From NCBI GenBank assembly GCA_963775085.1, contig CAVZHO010000011.1, positions 1-64,000 of the forward strand: 64,000 bases of DNA, written 5' to 3'. Of the stretch, positions 53,582-61,497 are shown in pieces. Position numbers and translations under genes: made by a program. Positions within the stretch are counted from its first letter, which is position 1, and every line of letters starts with the position of its first letter. The notes below the pieces were generated by a model, which did not search any database, was not told where the DNA came from, and was given only the letters and a program-made list of their open reading frames with translations. This DNA comes from JAAFIP01 sp963775085. GTDB taxonomy: Bacteria; Pseudomonadota; Gammaproteobacteria; Burkholderiales; Burkholderiaceae_C.

Positions 53582-54370
53582 TTACAGCCTAAACACTATG
53601 TTTTTTTCTTGCCGCAGAAAGACAAATAGACCTACCGCCATGGCGGACACGGAAAGCAAGGAGGCATTTAAAATGACGTGTAAATTCGGCAAACTTGAGT
53701 TGGTAAGTGGAGCTCGAAAAAGCTCAATAAAAGGCACAACTGGATTAAGATCAACAAGCCAAGCCACTTTGCCAGCTAGGGATTCACGCTTGTACAAGAT
53801 AGGAGTCAAGAAAAACAACCCTTGCATTGCAATCAAGATGACATGCTGAAGATCGCGAAAAAAAACCGTTACCACTGACATGATTAAACCAACTCCCAAG
53901 GCGAAAAAAAATAACAACAGGTAGGCAATTGGAATAAACAACAAAGTCCATGACAGCGAGCCACCAATCATGAAAATAATGAGAAACAAAGCCAGAAAAG
54001 ACAGTGCACTGTCAATCAAGAGTGCAAAAGCGATACTCAGCGGGAAAATCGCCTTTGGAAGATAGATTTTCTTGATCAGACCTTCGTTATTGATGAAGGA
54101 AGTCCCCGACTGCGTGACTACAGAGTTAAAGAAATTCCAAGGAATCATTGCAGCAAATAAAAATATCGCGAAAGTCTTGAGATCTGCCTTAAATAGCGTG
54201 GCAAATACCAATGCCATAACCGACATCATCAGCAGAGGGTTGACGAGTGTCCATAAATACCCTAACGCAGTACGCCTGTAACGCAGAACGAGTTGCTGCG
54301 AGATAAGTTGCGATAGCACGTTGCGGCTGTCGTACAACTCACTAAAAAAAGTGTGTGCGTTGATTTTCAT
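53582..54370 (-). CDS. wzm: Polysaccharide ABC exporter permease (Wzm type)
   Basis: A 262-residue inner-membrane protein with six hydrophobic segments, of the ABC-2 type. Visible: LISQQLVLRYRRTALGYLWTLVNPLL at the start, FAAMIPWNFFNSVVTQSGTSFINNEGLIKKIYLPKAIFPL, TVFFRDLQHVILIAMQGLFFLTPILY and a late VPFIELFRAPL. It forms the channel for the ATPase downstream. The 54371-54622 gap to rmlC is AT-rich, with no convincing gene; it could hold a promoter for the downstream genes. Confidence 0.9.
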   Translation of the reverse strand: MKINAHTFFSELYDSRNVLSQLISQQLVLRYRRTALGYLWTLVNPLLMMSVMALVFATLFKADLKTFAIFLFAAMIPWNFFNSVVTQSGTSFINNEGLIKKIYLPKAIFPLSIAFALLIDSALSFLALFLIIFMIGGSLSWTLLFIPIAYLLLFFFALGVGLIMSVVTVFFRDLQHVILIAMQGLFFLTPILYKRESLAGKVAWLVDLNPVVPFIELFRAPLTNSSLPNLHVILNASLLSVSAMAVGLFVFLRQEKNIVFRL

Positions 54371-54622
54371 TGAGGCACAGGCCTATAAGTATGTTGTGTA
54401 TGCCGTGGATACGGCTATTTTTCTATCTATACCACTTGGATTTCTGTACGGTGGATGGAAGTCAATATTGAGTTTTTTGCTCAATGTCTGGATCGGCGTG
54501 GACTGGCTAGTGCGATGGTTGGTTGAGATAGAAGAATATGGCATGCGAAAGTTTCAAGAATTCGGTTTGGAATGGAAACATATAAAATTTCCGAAGGAGG
54601 GCATATTTTTAACCATTCTGCT

Positions 54623-55175
54623 TCAAGAAAATATCTCAGCTTGCTGTAGAAACTGACCCGACTTATCTTTATCCGACAGCCTAGGTGAAGCTCCCACAGT
54701 AGGCCATTGAATACCAACTGATTCATCATTCCACGCGATGCACCGCTCCTGTTCAGGGGCATAGTAGCCAGTAGTTTTGTACAGAAAGTCCGTTGTATCA
54801 CTCAGCACCACAAACCCATGCGCAAAGCCCGGCGGAATCCAGACCTGCTTGTGGTTATCTTCTGTTAGCTCTACGCCGGCCCATTTCCCGAAAGTGGGTG
54901 AACTTTTGCGAATGTCTACTGCCACATCCCACACGGCGCCGCGTGTGCAGCGCACCAGCTTGCCTTGGGCGTGTGGCCGTAGCTGGTAATGCAGCCCGCG
55001 CAATACTCCTTTGCTGCTGCGGCTGTGGTTGTCTTGTACAAACTGTACATCCAGCCCGGTAGCGTGGTTAAAGGCCTGCTGGTTAAAGCTCTCGTAGAAG
55101 AAGCCTCGGCTGTCGCCAAACACTTTGGGCTCGATCACCAGTACGTCCGGAATAGCAGGTAGGGGTGACTTTCAT
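54623..55175 (-). CDS. rmlC: dTDP-4-dehydrorhamnose 3,5-epimerase, frameshifted near N-terminus
   Basis: The uninterrupted frame begins inside the protein at IEPKVFGDSRGFFYESFNQ and runs through the catalytic cupin (VQDNHSRSSKGVLRGLHYQ, VDIRKSSPTFGKW, GFAHGFVVLSDT) to 54623. The missing start lies in another frame: an ATG at 55175 followed by KVTPT, then one extra base at about 55157 (CCTACC-T-GCTATT). Removing it gives MKVTPTAIPDVLVIEPKVFG, the normal RmlC start and a 183-residue protein. Its ATG overlaps the rmlA stop (ATGA). RmlC epimerises the RmlB product at C3 and C5. Confidence 0.85.
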
Positions 55176-56061
55176 GGTGAAATACCTTCGCGCAAGATGC
55201 GCAGCATGTACTGGCCGTAGCCGTTTTTGAGCAGCGGCTTGGGCCAATTGCTCAAACTGCTGGGCGTTGATAAAGCCATTGCGCCAGGCAATCTCTTCCG
55301 GGCAGGCGATTTTCAGGCCCTGGCGGTGCTCCAGGGTGGCGATGAACTGGCTGGCTTCCAGCAGGCTCTCATGCGTTCCGGTGTCCAGCCAGGCGTAGCC
55401 GCGCTGCAGGATCTGCACATTGAGCTGGCCACGTTGCAGGTAGGCATCGTTGACGGCGGTGATCTCTAGCTCGCCACGGGCGCTGGGTTTGACCGCCTTG
55501 GCGATGTCGACAACCTGGTTGTCGTAGAAGTACAGGCCGGTGACGGCATAGTTGCTCTTGGGTTGTTGGGGCTTTTCTTCGATGCTGCTGGCTCTGCCTT
55601 GGGCATCGAAAGGCGACCACGCCATAGCGCTCGGGGTCTTGCACATGGTAGGCAAAGACGGTGGCGCCCTGAGTTCGGGCATCGGCGCTGGAGAGCAGTT
55701 GCGCAAAGTCGTGGCCGTGGAAGATGTTGTCGCCCAGTACCAGCGCGCTGGGGGAGTTGCCAATGAATTGCTCGCCAATGATGAACGCCTGCGCCAGGCC
55801 TTCGGGCTTGGGCTGCACGGCGTATTGCAGGTTCATGCCCCATTGGCTGCCGTCGCCCAGCAACTGCTGGAAGCGTGGTGTGTCCTGTGGGGTGCTGATG
55901 ATCAAAATATCGCGCATGCCCGCCAGCATCAGGGTACTGAGTGGGTAATAGATCATGGGCTTGTCATACACCGGCAGCAGTTGCTTGCTCATGGCCAAAG
56001 TGGCGGGGTGCAGGCGTGTGCCTGAGCCGCCGGCCAGGATGATGCCTTTGCGTTGGGTCAT
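55172..56061 (-). CDS. rmlA: Glucose-1-phosphate thymidylyltransferase, with two frameshifts
   Basis: The start KGIILAGGSGTRLHPATLAMSKQ carries the nucleotidyltransferase signature. Two single-base insertions break the frame: one at about 55608 (after ERYGVVAF, where DAQGRASSIEEKP should follow) and one at about 55239-55240 (after QFEQLAQ, where PLLKNGYGQYMLRILREGI should follow). Correcting both gives 295 residues ending just at the rmlC start, the usual size for RmlA. It makes dTDP-glucose, the entry to both the rhamnose and the 3-amino sugar branches, so a true null would disable the cluster unless another copy exists. Confidence 0.85.
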
Positions 56062-56069
56062 ATATGGTT

Positions 56070-56960
56070 TTATAAAATTTCCGCCAACATGCGGTTGACC
56101 CCAACCGTCCAGTCGGGAAGGTGAAGACTATAGTGGGATTTTAACTGGTCGCAGTTCAGCCGGGAATTGAGCGGGCGTTGGGCTGCAGTCTTGTATTCCG
56201 ACGTGGGGATGGCTTTGAATTGGGCATCTTGCAGTTCGAGCGTCATACCCTGCCTGCGCGCCAGCGCAAAGACATGCTGCGCATAGCCGTACCACGACGT
56301 TTCGCCGGCCGCCGCCAGGTGGTAAAGCCCGCCCAAAGCCGGGTGGTCGGCCCAGCGGGTAAGGGCCTGGGCGGTGATGTCGGCCAGCAGATCAGCCCCG
56401 GTGGGTGCACCGATCTGATCATTGATCACCGACAAGCTTTCCCGCTCCCGGGCCAAACGCAGCATGGTCTTGGCAAAGTTGTTGCCGCGTGCGCCGTAGA
56501 CCCAACTGGTGCGAAAAATCAGGTGGCGCGCGCCGCTGGCGGCAATGGCGTGTTCACCAGCCAGTTTGCTTGCACCGTAAACGCTCAGCGGAGCAGGCGT
56601 GTCGGTCTCCCTCCACGCTGTGCTGCCACTTCCGTCAAACACGTAATCGGTGGAGTAATGCACCAATCGCGCTCCTATTTTGTGAGCTGCTTGCGCCATG
56701 AGGCCGGGGGTTTCAGCGTTAATCGTGTAGGCATTGGCACGGTCCGATTCGGCCTTGTCGACGGCGGTGTAGGCGCTGGCGTTGACGATGATGTCGGGTC
56801 GGATGGCCAGCACGGTGTGCGCCACGCTTTGTGGGTTTAAAAAATCCCCGCAGTAGTCGGTACTGCGTGTGTCCAGCGCAATCACATCACCCAGCGGTGC
56901 CAGGCTGCGTTGCAACTCCCAGCCGACCTGGCCGGTTTTTCCGAACAGCAGTATCTTCAT
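56070..56960 (-). CDS. rmlD: dTDP-4-dehydrorhamnose reductase
   Basis: A 296-residue SDR enzyme when started at MKILLFGKTGQVGWELQRSL (56960); this ATG overlaps the rmlB stop. Hallmarks are the N-terminal GKTGQVG nucleotide motif, NASAYTAVDKAESD, HYSTDYVFDG and the catalytic YGASKLAGE. It reduces the RmlC product to dTDP-L-rhamnose. It is followed by rmlA after 8 bases. Confidence 0.92.
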   Translation of the reverse strand: MKILLFGKTGQVGWELQRSLAPLGDVIALDTRSTDYCGDFLNPQSVAHTVLAIRPDIIVNASAYTAVDKAESDRANAYTINAETPGLMAQAAHKIGARLVHYSTDYVFDGSGSTAWRETDTPAPLSVYGASKLAGEHAIAASGARHLIFRTSWVYGARGNNFAKTMLRLARERESLSVINDQIGAPTGADLLADITAQALTRWADHPALGGLYHLAAAGETSWYGYAQHVFALARRQGMTLELQDAQFKAIPTSEYKTAAQRPLNSRLNCDQLKSHYSLHLPDWTVGVNRMLAEIL

Positions 56961-58027
56961 GCTGCGCGCTGTGCGTAGTTGGTTTGCACCCATTCGCGGT
57001 AGGCACCGCTTTGCACCTGCGCCACCCAGTCGGTATGGTCCAGGTACCACTGCACGGTTTTGCGGATGCCGCTGTCGAATGTTTCCACCGGCTTCCAGCC
57101 CAGTTCGCGGTGGATCTTGGTTGCGTCTATCGCGTAGCGACGGTCATGGCCGGGGCGGTCGGTGACGTAGCTGATCTGCTCGCGGTAACTTTTGCCACCT
57201 GCCTCCTTGGGGCGCAACTCGTCGAGCAGGGCGCAGATGGTGTTGACGATTTCGATATTGGGCTTCTCGTTCCAGCCGCCGATGTTGTAGGTCTCGCCGG
57301 GCGTGCCAGCCTCCAGCACGCGGCGGATGGCGCTACAGTGGTCGCTCACATACAGCCAGTCGCGAATCTGCATGCCGTCGCCGTAGACAGGCAGGGGCTT
57401 GCCAGCTAACGCATTCACAATCATCAATGGAATGAGCTTCTCGGGGAAGTGGTAGGGGCCGTAGTTGTTGCTGCAATTGGTGGTGAGCACGGGCAGGCCA
57501 TAGGTGTGGTGGTAGGCCCGCACCAAATGGTCGCTGGCCGCCTTGCTGGCACTGTAGGGGCTGTTGGGCTCATAGATGTTTTTTTCGGTAAACGCCGGGT
57601 CGCCGGCGTGCAGCGAGCCATACACCTCGTCGGTGGAGACGTGCAGGAAGCGAAAGGCCGTCTGTGCCGGGCTGCTCAGGCCCTTATGGTAGGCGCGCAC
57701 GGCTTCGAGCAGGCGAAAAGTGCCGACGATGTTGGTCTGGATGAAGTCTTCCGGGCCGTGGATGGAGCGGTCTACATGGCTCTCGGCGGCAAAGTGCACG
57801 ATGGCACGGGGCTGGTGCTGTGCCAGCAATTGCGCCACTTTGTCGGAGTCGGCGATATCGCCTTGCACAAAGATATGCTGGGGGTTGCCCGCCAGCGACT
57901 GCAGGTTGTTGGCGTTGCCTGCATAGGTGAGTTTGTCCAGGTTTACCACTGGCTCCTGGCTCTGGGCGCACCAGTCCAGCACGAAATTCGATCCGATAAA
58001 CCCCGCTCCGCCGGTGACCAAAATCAT
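56957..58027 (-). CDS. rmlB: dTDP-glucose 4,6-dehydratase
   Basis: A 356-residue extended SDR when started at MILVTGGAGFIGSNFV (58027); an upstream start adds 19 residues that lack family similarity. Motifs: GGAGFIG, NLDKLTYAGN, HFAAESHVDRSI, FLHVSTDEVYG, and catalytic YSASKAASDHLVRAY. The product dTDP-4-keto-6-deoxyglucose is the branch point between rhamnose (RmlC/D) and the 3-amino sugar (FdtA/B). It is the first gene of the 14-kb minus-strand polysaccharide cluster, divergent from an acyltransferase gene 60 bp away. Confidence 0.93.
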   Translation of the reverse strand: MILVTGGAGFIGSNFVLDWCAQSQEPVVNLDKLTYAGNANNLQSLAGNPQHIFVQGDIADSDKVAQLLAQHQPRAIVHFAAESHVDRSIHGPEDFIQTNIVGTFRLLEAVRAYHKGLSSPAQTAFRFLHVSTDEVYGSLHAGDPAFTEKNIYEPNSPYSASKAASDHLVRAYHHTYGLPVLTTNCSNNYGPYHFPEKLIPLMIVNALAGKPLPVYGDGMQIRDWLYVSDHCSAIRRVLEAGTPGETYNIGGWNEKPNIEIVNTICALLDELRPKEAGGKSYREQISYVTDRPGHDRRYAIDATKIHRELGWKPVETFDSGIRKTVQWYLDHTDWVAQVQSGAYREWVQTNYAQRAA

Positions 58028-58087
58028 TTTTACTGCCCTGAAAAAGTTTGTGGGAATTATGACAGGTTGCCGGGTAACATCCACAGC

Positions 58088-58711
58088 ATGCTGGCAAAAC
58101 TGATGGGTTGGTTTTTATTGGGTTTCGTGCGCTTGCTCACGGGGGCGCAGGCGCGCTGGCACGGTTGCCCGCCGATGGCCGAGCAGCGCATTTACTTTGC
58201 CAACCACCAAAGCCATGCCGACCTGGTGATGATCTGGGCCGCCTTGCCTGCCGAGTTGCGCGGCATCACGCGGCCCATCGCGGCCAAAGACTACTGGACC
58301 AAAACGCCGTTTAAAAAATGGATTACCACGGCGGTGTTTAACGCGGTGTATGTAGACCGTGAACGTACGGCGGGCGTAGACCCCTTGCAGCCTTTGGTAG
58401 ATGCTTTGAATAAAGGTGATTCGGTGATTCTTTTCCCTGAGGGCACGCGCGGCAACGAGGAGCTGCCCCAGCGCTTCAAGTCCGGCCTGTACAACCTGGC
58501 ACTGCGCTTTCCCCAGGTGGTGCTGGTGCCTGCGTGGATCAACAATATCCAGCGCGTCATGCCCAAGGGTGAGGTCGTGCCGGTGCCGATTTTGTGCAGC
58601 GTGACCTTTGGCAAACCCATGCAAGTGCAGGTGAATGCCGATGCCGTGGAGGGGCATGCCGAATTTGCCGAACGCGCCCGCAATGCTGTGATTGCACTGC
58701 GCGATGTGTAA
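58088..58711 (+). CDS. 1-acyl-sn-glycerol-3-phosphate acyltransferase-like protein
   Basis: A 207-residue PlsC-type acyltransferase with an N-terminal membrane segment. The catalytic motif YFANHQSHADLVMIW is NHxxxxD, and the second motif VILFPEGTRGNEE is the glycerolphosphate-binding EGTR. ITRPIAAKDYW and VPAWINNIQRVMPKGE complete the family. It probably forms phosphatidic acid, supplying the CdsA-like protein encoded 25 bp downstream, with which it forms a phospholipid operon. Longer upstream readings lie in the shadow of rmlB and are not credible. Confidence 0.87.
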   Translation: MLAKLMGWFLLGFVRLLTGAQARWHGCPPMAEQRIYFANHQSHADLVMIWAALPAELRGITRPIAAKDYWTKTPFKKWITTAVFNAVYVDRERTAGVDPLQPLVDALNKGDSVILFPEGTRGNEELPQRFKSGLYNLALRFPQVVLVPAWINNIQRVMPKGEVVPVPILCSVTFGKPMQVQVNADAVEGHAEFAERARNAVIALRDV

Positions 58712-58736
58712 GCCAGACTGTTAATCCCATAACACC

Positions 58737-59723
58737 ATGAACCAATTTTTACGCCATTTGACCCCAAGCCAACAAGTGGGGCTGCTGTTTGTGGTGCTGT
58801 TTGGCTTCTTGCTGCTGGCCTCCATCACTACCTTTGCCTTGTCCCTGCGCGAGCGCGAGACCGAGAGGGGCAGGGCCCGCGCGGTGGAACTGGCGCACCT
58901 GGGTGGGGTGCTCAACACCTCATGGTTGATCGCCATCGTGTTCTGGATTGGCTGGGCTTCGGGCGCGCGTGTGGCGACGCTGCTGTTTGCTGTGGTGGCG
59001 TTTTTTGCGCTGCGTGAGTTTGTCACGCTCTCGCCCACCCGTCGGGGTGACCACCGCAGCTTGATTTTGGCGTTTTTTGTCGTGTTGCCAATCCAGTTCT
59101 GGTTGGTGGCCACGGCGCGTTTTGATTTGTTCAGTGTGTTCATCCCGGTGTACGTGTTTTTGGCGATTCCCGTGGTCAGTGCCCTGGCCAACGACCCGGA
59201 GCGTTTTTTGGAGCGCAATGCCAAACTGCAATGGGGCATCATGGTCTGCGTGTATGGCATGAGCCATGTGCCGGCTTTGCTGCTGTTGGAATTTCCCGGC
59301 TGGGATGGCCGCAAGGATGCATTTTTAGTGTTTTTTCTCGCCTTTGTAGTGCAAACCTGCATGGTGGTGCAGCATGTGGCGCAGCGCTTGATCAAGCGTC
59401 CCCCGCGTGCGCCTTTGATCAGCGAGAGTTTTAACTGGACCAGTTGGGCTGTCGGTGTGCTGGCCGGTGGCGTGATGGGCGCACTGCTGGCGGGCATTAC
59501 GCCGTTTCAGCCCGGGTCCGCCGCGGCAATGGCGTTGATCGCCTGTGTAGCAGGCACCCTGGGGCATCTGGTGATGAAGGCGCTCAAACGCGACCGGGGC
59601 GTGACGCATTGGGGCGGCACCGTGTCAGTGACGGGAGCGACGGGCCTGCTAGACCGGGTGGATGCCCTGTGTTTTGCCGCACCCGTGTTTTTTCACTCAG
59701 TGAGATGGTATTTTGACCTGTAG
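58737..59723 (+). CDS. CdsA-like phosphatidate cytidylyltransferase
   Basis: A 328-residue membrane protein with about eight hydrophobic segments. The C-terminal region KRDRGVTHWGGTVSVTGATGLLDRVDALCFAAPVFF corresponds to the CDP-diglyceride synthetase signature; the DR-x-D core is kept but the Lys-Asp and His-Gly-Gly parts are altered (HWGGT). It may be a diverged paralogue rather than the main CdsA. It would convert phosphatidic acid and CTP to CDP-diacylglycerol, which fits the acyltransferase upstream. Confidence 0.82.
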   Translation: MNQFLRHLTPSQQVGLLFVVLFGFLLLASITTFALSLRERETERGRARAVELAHLGGVLNTSWLIAIVFWIGWASGARVATLLFAVVAFFALREFVTLSPTRRGDHRSLILAFFVVLPIQFWLVATARFDLFSVFIPVYVFLAIPVVSALANDPERFLERNAKLQWGIMVCVYGMSHVPALLLLEFPGWDGRKDAFLVFFLAFVVQTCMVVQHVAQRLIKRPPRAPLISESFNWTSWAVGVLAGGVMGALLAGITPFQPGSAAAMALIACVAGTLGHLVMKALKRDRGVTHWGGTVSVTGATGLLDRVDALCFAAPVFFHSVRWYFDL

Positions 59724-59764
59724 TCCTTGTATGCAGGTCGTAAGCAGCTATACTTACTATAGCG
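59721..59764 (-). repeat. Dispersed palindromic element between the cdsA-like gene and ruvC
   Basis: Minus-strand reading GCTATAGTAAGTATAGC, TGCTTACGACC, then AAGGACTACAGGTCAAAA. It overlaps the stop of the cdsA-like gene and lies 34 bases before ruvC. Confidence 0.82.
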
Positions 59765-59798
59765 TTTTATATCTACCCGAATCACCACAGGCAACCCC

Positions 59799-60347
59799 TT
59801 GCGCATACTAGGCATCGACCCCGGCTTGCAGACCACCGGCTTTGGCGTGGTAGATGTGCAAGGCCAGCAACTGACCTATGTCGCCAGCGGCACCATCAGC
59901 ACCTTGCATCTACCAAGGGGTGACCTGCCCGCACGCCTGAAGGTGTTGTTTGACGGCGTGCGCGAAGTGGCCGCCACCTACAAGCCCGATGCCTCGGCGG
60001 CCGAGATCGTCTTTGTCAACGTCAACCCCCAGGCTACCTTGCTGCTGGGCCAGGCACGCGGCGCCTGCGTCACGGCGCTGGTATCGGTCGATTTGAGCGT
60101 GGCTGAATACACTGCGCTGCAAATGAAACAGGCCGTGGTGGGCTACGGCAAAGCGGCCAAGTCGCAGGTGCAGGAGATGGTGATGCGTCTACTCAAGTTG
60201 CCCGGCTTGCCTGGCAAAGACGCGGCGGACGCATTGGGCATTGCCATCACCCATGCGCATGCAGGGGCGGCCGCGCAGCGGATTGCTCTGGCCACGGGTA
60301 CTGCGCGAAAGAGTGGTTCGACGTACAAGGCGGGGCGCAGTCAGTAG
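59799..60347 (+). CDS. ruvC: Holliday junction endonuclease RuvC, TTG start
   Basis: A 182-residue resolvase. The start RILGIDPGLQTTGFGVV begins at a TTG (59799) because no ATG or GTG lies suitably upstream; this codon may lower expression. The acidic residues fit RuvC: Asp7 in GIDPG, Glu in ASAAEIVFVNVNPQATLLLGQARG, and the pair in LPGKDAADALGIAITHAH. RuvC cuts Holliday junctions symmetrically, with RuvAB, in homologous recombination. ruvAB are not in view. Confidence 0.92.
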   Translation: MRILGIDPGLQTTGFGVVDVQGQQLTYVASGTISTLHLPRGDLPARLKVLFDGVREVAATYKPDASAAEIVFVNVNPQATLLLGQARGACVTALVSVDLSVAEYTALQMKQAVVGYGKAAKSQVQEMVMRLLKLPGLPGKDAADALGIAITHAHAGAAAQRIALATGTARKSGSTYKAGRSQ

Positions 60348-60352
60348 GCTTG

Positions 60353-60383
60353 CGCTATACGTTTAAGTTGCTGCTTAGCTAGA
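60353..60383. repeat. Degenerate remnant of the dispersed palindromic element
   Basis: GCTATACGTTTAAG followed by TTGCTGCTTAGC recalls the 5' half of the element without the second hairpin. It sits between the convergent ruvC and ychF stops and overlaps the last codons of ychF. Confidence 0.4.
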
Positions 60384-61466
60384 GAACAAGAAGTTCATCA
60401 CGTCGCCATCCTTGACGATGTAGTCCTTGCCCTCAGCGCGCATCTTGCCTGCATCTTTGGCACCTTGCTCGCCCTTGAAGGCGATGAAGTCGTCAAAGGC
60501 AATGGTTTGCGCGCGGATGTAGCCTTTTTCAAAGTCGGTGTGGATCACCCCCGCCGCCTGCGGGCCGGTGTCGCCGACATGGATGGTCCAGGCGCGCACC
60601 TCTTTCACGCCCGCAGTGAAATAGGTTTGCAGGCCCAGGAGTTTGTAGGCGGCGCGGATCAGGCGGTTCAGGCCGGGCTCGGTCTGGCCAAGCTCTTCGA
60701 GGAACATTTGCCTGTCTTCGTCGTTCATCTCACTCATTTCGGCCTCCATCTTGGCACTGATGGCCACCACGGGCGCGTTTTGTAAAGCCGCAAAGGCATT
60801 GAGTCGATCCAAAAACGGGTTGTTCTCAAAGCCGTCTTCCGCCACGTTGGCGACAAACATGGCGGGCTTGGCGGTGATCAGGAAAAACTGTTGCAACAGT
60901 GGCAACTCTTCCTTGGTGAAATCCAGCGTGCGCACCGGTTTGGCTTCGTTCAGCGCGGCTTGGCATTTTTCTAAAATCGCCACCAGTTTGATGGATTCCT
61001 TGTCACCTGAACGGGCGATTTTTGTCACCCGGTGCAGAGCCTTCTCTACCGCACTCAGGTCGGCCAGGCACAGCTCGGTCTGGATCACTTCGATGTCGGA
61101 GATCGGGTCGACCTTGCCTGCGACGTGGATCACGTTATCGTCTACAAAGCAGCGCACTACGTTGATGGTGGCATCCGTCTGGCGGATGTGCTCCAAAAAC
61201 TTGTTGCCCAGGCCCTCGCCGGTACTCGCGCCCGCTACCAAGCCTGCGATGTCGACAAACTCGACAATCGCTGGCACGATCCGCTCCGGCTTGACGATGG
61301 CGGCCAGTTGCTGCAAACGTGCATCAGGAAGCTCGACGATACCCACGTTGGGCTCAATAGTACAAAAGGGATAGTTTTCCGCAGCTATGCCTGCTTTCGT
61401 TAACGCATTAAACAGGGTAGATTTGCCGACGTTGGGTAGGCCTACAATGCCGCACTTCAGACTCAT
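60375..61466 (-). CDS. ychF: Redox-regulated ATPase YchF (OLA1-type)
   Basis: A 363-residue P-loop NTPase of the Obg/OLA1 family. G1 is CGIVGLPNVGKSTLFNAL (~4-21), followed by FCTIEPNVGIVELPD, the G3 region VDIAGLVAGAS and a variant G4 (AKPAMFVANVAEDGF) typical of the ATP-preferring subgroup. A TGS domain occupies the C-terminal ~90 residues (FTAGVKEVRAWTIHVGDTGPQ...). It binds ribosomes and is linked to oxidative-stress control. Its promoter faces the GGDEF gene, 31 bases away. Confidence 0.94.
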   Translation of the reverse strand: MSLKCGIVGLPNVGKSTLFNALTKAGIAAENYPFCTIEPNVGIVELPDARLQQLAAIVKPERIVPAIVEFVDIAGLVAGASTGEGLGNKFLEHIRQTDATINVVRCFVDDNVIHVAGKVDPISDIEVIQTELCLADLSAVEKALHRVTKIARSGDKESIKLVAILEKCQAALNEAKPVRTLDFTKEELPLLQQFFLITAKPAMFVANVAEDGFENNPFLDRLNAFAALQNAPVVAISAKMEAEMSEMNDEDRQMFLEELGQTEPGLNRLIRAAYKLLGLQTYFTAGVKEVRAWTIHVGDTGPQAAGVIHTDFEKGYIRAQTIAFDDFIAFKGEQGAKDAGKMRAEGKDYIVKDGDVMNFLFSS

Positions 61467-61497
61467 AATTTCAGTTCCAATAAAGAGACATTAGTGT

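Noticed and set aside
54321..54656. Small plus-strand open frame between wzm and rmlC with hydrophobic residues
   Set aside because: It overlaps both flanking genes, has no ribosome-binding site, and the hydrophobicity follows from AT-rich intergenic DNA.
57449..58087. Upstream extension of the acyltransferase frame
   Set aside because: It lies antisense to rmlB, has no family similarity, and the ATG at 58088 gives the normal acyltransferase length.
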